The notes under the pieces were generated by a model that did no database searches, was not told the origin of the DNA, and saw only the letters and a program-made list of their open reading frames with translations. Positions 34,172-44,708 of a stretch of 64,000 nt of DNA are shown piece by piece. The stretch covers positions 4,030,001-4,094,000 of the forward strand of contig JAPTYO010000017.1 in assembly GCA_036873135.1 (NCBI GenBank), in the 5' to 3' direction. The translations under genes and the position numbers were made by a program. This DNA comes from Clarkia xantiana subsp. parviflora (Eukaryota > Streptophyta > Magnoliopsida > Myrtales > Onagraceae). Within the stretch, counting starts at the first letter, position 1. Each line of letters starts with the position of its first letter.

Positions 34172-37100
34172 TCAAACCACACATATTTCAGCAAAGAAAC
34201 TAACCCCAAAGCGTTTCTTATAGCTTTCGATGACAACCTTTGGGTCATTTCGTGTTTCAGTGTAGGCCTCATTCTTGTTTATCTCCTACACAAAAACAAC
34301 ATATAATTCAGATTCAAAACCATTATTAATCTCATTTTATTGATCCTAAGAAGACACCAATCACTATCTGCATTAATTTGTATCTCCATCACTATACATA
34401 TACTAAATGCATAGAGTGTGTTGCACACAATTATTCCTCCTTTTGATATGTATCCTTATTTAACTAGAAAACACAACAGGTTGTATAAAATTTAGTCTAC
34501 CAGATTATAGTATGAGAGAATAACATAATCAATAATTTTTAAATTGTATAACTAGACACACATATATATTATATCAAAAGAAGACAAATATGTCAATTAC
34601 ATACGTAAAACAAGATGAGCCTTACTAAAAATAAAGTTCTAACTTTTTTTTTATGTAAAATTAATAATTCTGAAAATGTAAAAGTAAGAAAATTATTATG
34701 ATTTAAAAATTAATTTTAACCCAAAATATGAATATGATTAAAGGGACGTAAGAGGATTGATAAAAGAGGTGCCGCCAAATAACTATATCTCTTCATTGTT
34801 ATATTCATCTAACTATTAGTTGTTCATAATTTTATTATATGGTTAAAATTACTTTTCACACCACATTTTTGACCGAATGTGGCTTTTATTACTGAATGTT
34901 TGATTTTGTATACTTTTAGTACCAAACGTTTGAAAAAATATGGTTTTTGGGACATCCGTTAGTTTTGGCCGTTAAATGACATGTGCAAGTCGCGTAACCT
35001 ACCATAAACTTTTGATTTTTTTTCAATTTAGTCCCTCAAATAAATGTCTAACTTTTATTTTGTTTAATTTAGTTATAAAACTTCAAAATCGAACCAAATT
35101 GAACTAATCGAACCCAATTGACCTAGATAGGTAGGCTAGGTCCGACCAGGGTCGGGGTCGCCGAACCAGCCGACCCTGACTCAGGGTCAGACCTAGCCTA
35201 GGCTAGGTCCGGCTAGGTCAATTGGGTTTGATTGGTTTAATTGGTTTCGATTTTGAAATTTTTGGACTAAATTAAACAAAATAAAAGTTAGGAATATATT
35301 TGAGGGACTAAATTGAACAAAATTAAAAGTTTATAGTCGGTCACGCGACTTGCACATGTCATTTAACGGCCAAAACTAACGGCCAACTAATAGATGTACC
35401 AAAAACCACATTTTTTTTTCAAATGTTTGGTACCAAAAGTATACAAAACTAAACATCCGGTACTAAAAGCCACATTCGGTCAAACATGGGTGTGAAAAGT
35501 ACCTTTAACCCTTTTATTATATTAGTATAAGTATTAGTATAGATATAAATATAGATATTGCAGATGGATTACCTCAATCCAGCGAGATAGATTGGGTCTT
35601 CCCTCAGTTATATCAATATTTTTCACTTCTAGGAGGTACGGGACATATCTTTCGATGAATGGAGCATAAGCTATATCCACCTGAAGCCAAGCCAAATAAA
35701 TCCCAATAGTTTGAGAAGGAAAAAAAAGACTCTTAATGATCATTTGCAACTTCCTACCCCTTTTCCAGCTCTTTGGAGAGTATTGACAACATTAAGCATT
35801 TTGTTTTTCACTTTATCAGTAGAGATAGAAGATGCATGTAATTTCTAGCTAGAAAGATAGATTAATAAGGAGAAAATATGGTGTAATGTATGGGTTTGAG
35901 AGACATATATGATTACTGACCCGACTGAACTGACCAAGGAAGAAGGGTCCATCACCAAACTTAGCTAGGGCTCTCTCAATCTCATCAAAAGCAGCCACTG
36001 TCACTCAAGTGATGATGATTTCCATAGTTAGTGTGTATTTTATTTATATGAAGGACTGCAGAAACGAGGAGGAGGTTTTTGTTGTAGATACCAGCATATT
36101 CATCTCCTTCTCCTTTGAAGGAGGAAACAACAGATTTAGTAAATGAGTCGACTTTATTGAAGACCTCTTCTCCAAACTCCTTCTTTGCAGGATGATCCTG
36201 TTGTTAGTAAACATGAAGAAGATTCATTATATATCATCCATCACCAAGGAATGAGGAAATAAGGAAGGAAACTTACATCAGGAAATAGAGAAGGCCCCTC
36301 AAAATGAGTGTCTATGTAATTAATAAGATCAAGACTCTCCCCCTTGACTTCATTGTTGTGTTCCAGAGCAGGTACCTGACCAATTATTATTATTATTAAT
36401 TAAAGAAATTTAACAACACTAATTTGTTATGCAAAATCAAACACAATCAATTCAGTTGCAATATCTATCACCTTGTTAGGAGGGTATACTTTCTCCTTGT
36501 ACCAGACAGGCCTGTCTCGCAGATTGATAGGAACCAATTTTATCTCATCCTGCAATCCCTGCTCCCCAAACCCAACTCATCAATTTCAAAGAATAAAAAC
36601 AAGAATAATTCTTCTTCATCTCTCTCTCTTCCAGCTTATGAATGGAAATTGAAACAAGAAGAAACAAAAACCTTGGCATTACGGGTAATCCACGCCCGTT
36701 GTGCAAAGGGGCAGGTGTAAGATATATACAACCTTTAATTTCAACAAGTAGAGACTAACATTAGTCTAAACATGGCGAGAGAGAACATAAGTAGGCTTCT
36801 TAACAATTTCACTGACCTTGTTGTTCCATCAAAAACTGGTGGTGGATCTGAAGTAGATGTAAGAGCTGTAGGAAGAACCTCAGTCTCTCTGACACAACCA
36901 CAACCAATATTCAGTTTTCAAAACACCATCTAATTATATATTATTATGAGAATTAATTGCCATCTCCATTTCTCTAACCAACTATATATCATCAGTTCCT
37001 GCAGCAGCAATTCGGTCATCATCTTGACACAAATTTCTTCCATAAACATGCTACACCCAAATTATTTATGACATAACCCAATTTCTTTATGAAAGTTAGC

Positions 37101-37492
37101 TGGTGAGTCCATCCCGTTACACAAAAACAGAGTCCAATTACTTCTATTCTCCTCCAAAAATCATACACAATTTTCTTCCTTTCACAGATGTATGCATCAT
37201 ATATTTCTTCTGTAATAATAAAACACTAAATTCAAGCGTACCCAGTAGCCTTCGTTTTAGAAAGAGCAGCTTCCACCCGACAAGTCGAAACTTTACGGCC
37301 AACCGCAATAGTAGAGAAGCGGGGGGCAGCTGCAGCTTGAACTAGCTGAAGCAATTTGGAGGGCGTGGAAACGGAAGACAATCTGATGCTGCTGGATGTA
37401 TGAAGAGCAGCGGAGAAGGAAGAACAATCTCTGGATGACGACGTCAGTGCTAACGAAGGAGTGGAGAGGTGGCACCAGCTTCCTTTCAACAT
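34172..37492 (-). CDS. GSTL: Lambda-class glutathione S-transferase, probably plastidic
   Basis: Lambda GSTs are cysteine-active thiol transferases that reduce glutathionylated flavonoids and related compounds. Nine exons: 37242-37492, 36817-36888, 36672-36732, 36472-36558, 36277-36375, 36092-36197, 35921-35997, 35573-35680 and 34172-34285. Phases are all consistent; 975 bp, 324 aa. Residues 1-84 are Ser/Ala-rich and basic, typical of a chloroplast transit peptide. The mature part begins EVLPTALTSTSDPPPVFDGT. The active-site motif is YTCPFAQRAW, cysteine as in lambda rather than serine. VPALEHN and GESLDLINYID mark the glutathione-binding fold; DGPFFLGQFS and VDIAYAPFIERY the helical domain. 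The chosen stop adds GVSFFAEICVV after KKRF; an alternative GT after codon GGG (34205) spliced to about 34115 would give a shorter end. The start is the only ATG before the transit peptide. Confidence 0.94.
34841..35511. mobile_element. Foldback (MULE-like) MITE in GST intron 8
   Basis: A 671-bp inverted-repeat element with arms of about 300 bp. The left arm starts GGTTAAAATTACTTTTCACA; the complement of the right end starts GGGTTAAAGGTACTTTTCAC. It is flanked by a perfect 11-bp direct repeat TTTTATTATAT at 34830-34840 and 35512-35522. Long arms and a 9-11-bp duplication fit Mutator-type derivatives. It encodes no transposase. The centre (about 35110-35215) is itself rich in short palindromes. 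It lies wholly inside the intron and should not affect splice sites. Confidence 0.9.
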
Positions 37493-38058
37493 TCTTCAAC
37501 AATTACAGTTTCCAGTCTGTGTTGTCTTGTATTCTCTGCTTCCTACACTATTTGACTCATCATCTACCAAGTTCGGACTTTTCTTCTATGGAAATCAGTG
37601 TTATCATTACCCGACCGGACCGACCTGTTTAGATTGGAACCGGACTCTTAGACGGTCCGGTTCTTCAAAAAGACCGGAAAGGAAGCGAACCTGATTTAAC
37701 ATGCCATTTTTTAAAGATCCGTCCAGTTTTCGGCGAACCGGCGAGTCACCGGTCCGTCGGTTCACCATCTTAAGTTTGAAGAGGAAAAGAAAATCTCAAA
37801 TCCAATTCTGTAAAAAATCTAAACCTTAAATCCGAAATCTTAATTTCCAAGTTAAATTCCAAATCAAATCCTAAATCTAAATTTCCAAATCAAATCCTTC
37901 AAACAGACCCGAAAAATCCAGTACCGATGACATCGAATTGATGTCAAACGCGTTTAAGCTGGAGATGGAATTGACGTTGTAGTCCTTTAGGAGCGAATTT
38001 TCGCTCGATTAGACGACTTTGTCAAGACCGGATATGTAGAATTAACGGACGTTTCAAA
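37493..38058. other. GST promoter side and unassigned spacer
   Basis: The first bases upstream of 37492 should hold the GST promoter and leader. From about 37590 to 37770 the sequence is rich in CCGGACCG/CGGTCCGG-type words beginning AGTGTTATCATTACCCGACC. These resemble the ends of non-autonomous hAT elements, but I could not define both ends. The rest is AT-rich and featureless; the 8-bp GTTTCAAA at 38051-38058 is the target copy of the next element. Confidence 0.5.
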
Positions 38059-38300
38059 TAGGGCTAGGCATAAAAACCGGTTCGGGCGAACCGAACCGGA
38101 ACAAAACCGGAACTGAACTAATACATACCCGTTCTGACTAAACTGGTTCTTAAATGGTTCGGTTTTGATAAGGAATATATGGAGCGGTTTTTGACTTGTT
38201 CAAAACAGGTTCTGAACCGGTTTTTCAGAACCACTCTTGTTACCTAAAGCCTAAATTGTCAGATAGTAAAAGAGTCTTGCATCATTTTTTTGGTAGAATA

Positions 38301-38776
38301 AAGAGCTATAAACAAGCCGAGTATCCGGCAACCTCGACTCGACTCAGTTTACTCGAGCTCGAACTCGACCGAGCCTTAATTTTTCAAGCTCGAGCTCGAC
38401 TCGGTGCCATACTTGATATGTTCGAATTCGGCTCGACTCGGCTCGATAAGGTTAAAAAATTCAATTAAATTATAAATGGTGCACCTCGAGGTCGAACTCG
38501 ACTCGATTAGGCTTTTGGCTCGAGCTCGAACTCTTCATCGAATCAATATATACATATATAATATTATTACGTAAAGCTCGAAAAACTCGAACTCGACTCG
38601 AATAGGCAAAAAAATAAAATTGATTAGGCTCGCGAGCCTCTCGAGTCGAGTACAAGTGAACTCGAACTCGACTCGATATCAGAAAATGATCGACTCGACT
38701 CGAGTGAGTCGAATTTGAATATTGACCAAGCCGATCTTGAGAAGCTCACGAGTAGCTTGATTTGTTTACACCCATA
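38301..38776. mobile_element. GAGCTCGA-rich MITE nested in the hAT MITE
   Basis: Ends are approximately AAGAGCTATAAACAAGCCGAG and the complement of GTTTACACCCATA, imperfect inverted repeats. The interior is packed with CTCGACTCGA/GAGCTCGAGC words, a common plant MITE type whose ends usually read TAGAGCTGTAAAC. I could not settle an exact target duplication (GGTAGA occurs near both ends). Confidence 0.5.
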
Positions 38777-39286
38777 GGGTAGATCCTTCACTATTTGAGT
38801 TTGGTTCATATTGGATATATAGGTGGTCATAGCAGGTTCGTTTACTTATATATAGTTTTTATATATTATGTTAGCCCAGATCAGTTCTACAATCAATTGA
38901 GTTCAGTTTTGAACCGAAACTTAACTCATAAATAGTTATATATTTTAACTGAGATGATAGATTAACTCGCTTAATATACAAATTTTCAACCATAGATTTG
39001 CTGCACTTTTGGAGTTTGAGCTACGCCTCTTGACGTCGCTTAAAGTCTCGATATTTATATTTTAAATATTTGACTTTTTTTTATAATTTTTTATTTTTTC
39101 TAATTTAGACTTTGATACTCTCTCCTCTCAAGCGATCAATTGTCTTTATAGTTTGTATTTTGCAAATTTTTGGATTGTTTATGGATTATCAACTTGGGGG
39201 TGTATTTTGAATTTTAGTTAAAAAAAAATGAAAACAAGGTTAAAAACCGGTTCGAACCGGTTTTGCTATGGTTCGGTTCTAGGACA

Positions 39287-40037
39287 TGATTGATATATGC
39301 CCAATTCGAACCCGTTGACTTCCGAATCGTTTTATTTTGATCACCCCGTCAATGATTGTAAATCGAAACTTCGACCCAAACACCCCGCGGAAACACCAAC
39401 GGTCCGGACGAGGCCAAAATACTCGTCCGGACCGAGGCAAACTCACCTAGGTGAAGTCGGGTGGCCACACCCGACCTCCCCTAGGGGAGATCGGGTCAGC
39501 CAACCCGATCTCCCCTAGGGAGGGGTTGGGTGGCCACACCCAACCCCTACCCTTGGGGGTCGGATTTTCTCCCCCCCAAGGGCCCCGGCACCGCTTCCCG
39601 ACTCCGATACTCAGTTTATTCACGCCAACCTCTACGTGCTTTAAGGTCTTAATTACGTGATTAAGGGCTAATTAATTGTGCTTAAAGGTTAACGATGTCA
39701 TTAAGCCACCTTAATGACACCGTTGCCTATAAATACAACATTTCCACCATTCATTTGATCATCTTGGCTAAGTATGCAATTTAGCTCTGACATCTCTCTA
39801 AGTTTTATCTCTCTAAGAAACATATTGACTTAAGCATCGGAGAGGGTACATCAAGCACCACCCCCCCCTCCGTGCTTGATATTGCCCCTCTTGCAGGGCA
39901 CGCGGAGAAGAGAAGGAGAAGGGCAGAAGGATACGAATAAGAACAACCGAGCTCAGGAAGCACCAAACCCGTAGTTTCACCAGTGAGGAGTAAGATTTAG
40001 GCCGACCACCCGTTGACCTGAAACTTAGAACCTAACA
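39287..40037 (+). repeat. 5' LTR of E2
   Basis: 751 bp. U3 holds three consecutive perfect or near-perfect palindromes (39450-39545). TATA box TATAAAT lies at 39728-39734. The GCATCGGAGAGGG ... GCCCCTCTTGCAGG block lies at 39834-39898, with hairpin arms ATCAAGCAC and GTGCTTGAT around a C-rich loop. Confidence 0.92.
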
Positions 40038-40039
40038 CT

Positions 40040-40049
40040 TGGCGCCGTC
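40040..40049 (+). promoter_or_regulatory. Primer-binding site of E2
   Basis: TGGCGCCGTC two bases past the LTR end, followed by CGTGGG, the same type as in E1 and other Tat elements; consistent with tRNA-Asp priming. Confidence 0.8.
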
Positions 40050-40088
40050 CGTGGGCTTCGAGCAGAAAGCCTGGCAATCACAAGAGCG

Positions 40089-43000
40089 ATGACGAATAGC
40101 TTAGCATCTAGGCATAACCGCCCACTTGGGGGCAATAGGCGAGGGAGACAGCCTATACCTCCAGCAAGGCAGCCTAACCCAGAGAAACAACATGTACACC
40201 CAGAGCCTCAGGTAGCCCCATAGGCACCCCAGCCTAACAACCAGGAAGGAGGACCCTCACGCCCAGCTGGAGCTGAGTCTTCAACAACCTCAACTCCATT
40301 GGCAAGGAGGCCACAAAGAGAGGGGGAGCAACAAGGAGTTCCATCCCAATAAACGGCACCTCCTCAGGGATACTACTATGAGGCACAACCTCAAGGATAT
40401 CCATAAGGGATGCCGGCTCAGAGGAACGACAATCGCACCCACACAACCAATACAAGACAAGCATACTCACAAGGAGCACATACAGTGACTCTAGGGTTGA
40501 TGAGCTGCTAGCCTATAGAGAGACTCTGAGGAACAGGAAGAGAAGGCAACACCAGCAGGAAGAAGAAGAAGTTCATGAGGAAGAACAAGTCCCAGAAGAA
40601 GAACACTACTCACACCCTCCAACAGGGCAGCGAGGAGAGCAAAGAAGAGATAACCAAGGGCCACCCCTAGAGGGAAGGCAGCAGTTTGTGCCTCCAAGGC
40701 AGCAACAGACACAGCAGAACGCCAGGGCATACACCCCGCTGGGGGCAGATAGACAGGCAAGACCTCCAAGAAGGCAAGAATTCCACCAAGTACCCCAGCA
40801 GGGATATCAGGGATACGCCTACAGTCCGTACCAGCACGGACAAGGGATCCCAGCAAGCCCAGTTTATAACTATGGAGGATATCAGAGAGACTATACTCCA
40901 ACGCCGGTGATGATTACCCTGGAGGAGATAGAAGCAATGATAGTGAGAAAGATGAGTGAGTCAAAGAGAAACGGACTACACTGTCTGAGTGACAACACGA
41001 ACCACCCCTTCACGAGGGAGTTGGAAATGAACAAAGTGCCAGACTCCCTGCATACAATACAGATAGCAAAGTACAATGGCAAGGGAGACCCTTTGGAGCA
41101 CATTCAGCAGCATGAAGCCTCTCTATTCGGGAGAACTACTGATGACCGCTACAAGGCACTCTTATTTCCAAACACCCTATCAGGGGTGGCCTCACACTGG
41201 TTCTTTAGCCTACCTACTGAGAGCATCCACTCATGGGCGCAACTAAAGGCGAAATTTCTTCAGAGATACCTAGGAGAAAGGAAGCTACTCAAAGGAACAG
41301 GCTCCCTAGATGATGTGAAGCAAGAAAATGATGAATCTTTGGCTGATTACTACACTAGGTTCAACCAGAACATAGCAGACATATAGGGCGACATCACTGA
41401 GGGTGAGATAATAAGAGCCTTCATAAGAAACCTAGGCCGCATCGGGTCCACACTGGCAGAAAAGATGGCTAAGAAACCGGCAAGCACCTTAGAGGAGCTA
41501 GCAGGGAGAGTAAAAACTCATATAGACCTGGAGAGGCACAGGGTGAGTAAGAAAGCCAAGATTCAAGCAGCTAAGGAGGACAACACAAAGCAGAACAGGG
41601 GAAAGTCACCTCAGGCACCCCAACCCATAAGGCAGCAAGAGTGGCGTCCGCCTCACCAAAGAAATCAGATGGGTGAGCCACTAAAGGCTAGGGAAATAAA
41701 TGTCATCAAGTTCATACCATTGAACACCACCCCAGCAGTGGTTCTGAAGGAGATGAGAAATCAGAAGTTATGGTTGCCCCCTGGAAGATGGAGATCCCCA
41801 ATGGTGGGGACGCACAAGGATAGATGGTGTGATAACCATGAGGCATACGGGCATGATACAAACGAATGCTTCAGCTTGAAGCTAAGTATCAACAATATCA
41901 TCCAGAGAGGGGAGCTAAAACAGTTTGTTGATCAAGGCGGCAACAGCATACAGCTAGGGCCATCATACAAAGATAAAGGCAAAAACAAGATAGAATATAA
42001 TCCCCCACCTAACAAGAGGGGGACTATAAACATGATATACGGAGGAGTGGCATCAGGTGGCCCAACAGCTAATGCAATGGAGGTTTATGCATCCAAACTG
42101 AGCTCAGTACCAAGGTGGAGAAAAAGACCACGAGAAGGAGAGGAGATGAAGATTGAATTCTCGGAGAAGGACAAGAGTCACATTGTCTTCCCGCATGACG
42201 ATGCTTTAGTCATCACAATGGACATTGATAATTTTGATGTAAAGAGAATACTTGTAGATTGGGGCAGCTCTGCAGACCTCCTAAGCCTAAGGGTCCTGGA
42301 AGAAATAGGAAAAACAAAGGCAGACATCAAACCAGTCAACTTACCTCTGGTTGGCTTCTCAGGGGCAACAAGTTACCCCCTGGGAATGATAACCCTGCCA
42401 GTGACCATGGGCCAAGGATGGACACAGCTGAAGGAGAACGTTAACTTCTTGGTGGTTGAAAGCCTGGGAGCCTACAATGGGATCTTAGGAAGAACAACCA
42501 TAAATCCATACGAAATCGTGCCATCTACCGTGCATCAGAAGTTGAAATACATCACTGAAAACGGAATTGGAGAAGTCTTGGGTGATCAACGCACTGCAAG
42601 GCAGTGCTACGTCAACTCCACGAGACATAGATCACACAAGTCAGACACAGTGGCTATGGTCATGATGGGGGCCAACCAAGACAAAGAGAAGGTGATGAAG
42701 AGACAAAGGCAAAGAAAGATGAAGAAGGGAATTGCACTCCGCCTGAGTAGGCAGCTTTTTCAAGGACTAGCTAAGAAGAGACAAAGGAGTAAGGCTGTAA
42801 AGGTAACAAGCATACCTTGGCAGCCAGAGAGTGTAGAAGGAAAGAGAACAAGGGACTCCATCATAAGAGGTTTCCGATACATAGATGACATCAAGCAAAT
42901 GCCGAGGGAGTCCATGTCAAGCTACTTTGAGAGATTCTTCAGTTATGGTGCCAACATGGACATCACAAGAAGAGAGGCCGTCAGGGCCTTCCTTAGAAAC

Positions 43001-43424
43001 ATGCATCCAACCTCATTTGAAGCATATGGAGGGCTCTATGAGATGGTCATGACAAGCACAATAAGGGAGCTCAAAGAAAAGCTGGACAAGGCGTTTGCAA
43101 AAGAGATAGGGCAACCGGAAGAAGTCCTTGAAAAAGAAAGAGAGACTGACACACTGGAAGGAGGTGTAAATTTCAAATTCACACCCCTTACAGTGAAGAT
43201 AGAAGAAATTTTTCAGAAGTACCTCAAGGAAGAGCTACCCACATGCAAAGAGGAGGACAAGGCCTTCCTAGGATGAGATGCACAAGGTTGGTGTGAGTAC
43301 CATGGGACCTGGGGGCATCAAACCAATGATTTCATGGTGTTGAAGATAGAAGTGGAGGAGATGATTTACAAAGGAGGCCTAAGGGAGTACGTGGCAACAG
43401 ACAAACTCACCACCCCATATCCTT
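40089..43424 (+). pseudogene. Gag - protease-like - second gag-like polyprotein of E2
   Basis: It starts at the first ATG after the primer site; several stops and a frame change occur before about 40497, then one frame runs to 43424 with stops only at 41384 (TAG) and 43274 (TGA). Order: Gln/Pro-rich N-terminus; capsid-type gag core (about 41040-41560); IPLNTTPAVVLKEM; knuckle-like WCDNHEAYGHDTNEC (about 41825); and a pepsin-like domain (about 42150-42600) with FSEKDKSHI, ILVDWGSSADLL and AYNGILGRTTIN. The catalytic DTG/DGG reads DWG. A second gag-like segment (about 42860-43424) then follows with DDIKQ ... RAFLRN and WCEYHGTWGHQTND, where reverse transcriptase is normally found. The product would be a structural and packaging protein only. 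Confidence 0.82.
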
Positions 43425-43696
43425 AGTTTCATATTTAGCACTTTGCATGTTCAAGCATTTTAAGTTTTCCAAAAACAACTTTTGAGAAGGAGAACTCAAG
43501 AAGTTACTCCAACTCTACAACTATCTTTGATTTCCTCCAAAGGGTGTCTTGATCCACCCAAGGCATCCCAAGTGTACATAAAGCTTGAATGCTCCTAATG
43601 AAGTAGAAGTTACTCAAAAGTATCTTTCAAAGAGGGTGGCGATACAATCATTATGTTATCCTTACACAGATATGACTTCCAAGCCAGCAACACCCT
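43425..43696 (+). other. Spacer after E2 gag
   Basis: Non-coding stretch between the last sense stop (TAG 43422-43424) and the tandem array. Nothing recognised. Confidence 0.5.
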
Positions 43697-44320
43697 CAAC
43701 GCCCCCAAGAGCGTATCTTGAGAGTAGTTTTCATACTACGAATTTCGACGCCCCCAAGAGCGTATCTTGAGAGTAGTTTTCATACTACTAACTTCGACGC
43801 CCCCAAGAGCGTATCTTGAGAGTAGTTTTAACACTACGACCTTCGACGCCCCCAAGAGCGTATCTTGAGAGTAGTTTCTATACTACGACCTTCGTCGCCC
43901 CCAAGAGCGTATCTTGAGAGTAGTGTTCATACTACGACCTTCGACGCCCCCAAGAGCGTATCTTGAGAGTAGTTTTTATACTACGACCTTCGACGCACCC
44001 AAGAGCGTATCTTGAGAGTGGTTTCCAAAAACTACGAATTTCGACGCCCCCAAGAGCGTATCTTGAGAGTGGTTTCAAAAAACTACGAATTTCGACGCCC
44101 CCAAGAGCGTATCTTGAGAGTGGTTTCTAAAAACTACGACCTTCGACGCCCCCAAGAGCGTATCTTGAGGTAGATTTCAAACTACCAGATTCGACGCCCA
44201 CCAGGAGCGTATCTTTGGTCCAACTTGTGCCCTCCGGGAGCCTATCCTGTGAAACGTTAAGTGCCCTCCGAGAGCCTGTCTCGTGAACAGATTCGACGCC
44301 CACCAAGAGCGTATCTTTGG
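43697..44320 (+). repeat. 49-bp tandem array in E2
   Basis: About ten consecutive units of about 49 bp (56-60 near the end), each with CGCCCCCAAGAGCGTATCTT followed by GAGAGTAGTTT, a variable ATACTACG and TTCGA. Two more divergent units with CCACCAGGAGCG/CCACCAAGAGCG follow. It sits after the sense coding region and before the 3' end of the antisense gene, the same place as the 26-bp array of T1. Confidence 0.93.
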
Positions 44321-44708
44321 TCTAACAATATCATACACACCATTTAAAGGGTATCAGAAGAGATCATTGCACATACTAAGAAGGATCCCATGAAAAAAAT
44401 AATTGCAAAGTAAAGTTATATGAAGAACACATAATGTTTTTTCTTGATGAGATAGCAGGTATGATGTGAAGGAAAACACAAAAGAAGGATAAGTGAAGGA
44501 AAGAACAAAGAAAGGAAGAGTCCATGATCAAAGGAATATATACAGAAGCATACGAAGTACCCATCAAAAGGCAAGTGTTCCACACACTGCCAACAATACC
44601 ATATGAAGAAGGAAAGCAACACAAAATCCAAAGTATAGCAATCCCAAAATGAACTCGACCCATCAGGGGGAGAGACACTCAACCCATCAAAGGGGAGGAA
44701 AAGTAAAG

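Noticed and set aside
43697..44320. CRISPR-like regular repeats
   Set aside because: Units are contiguous and vary gradually, with no unique spacers, in a plant retrotransposon; this is an ordinary tandem array.
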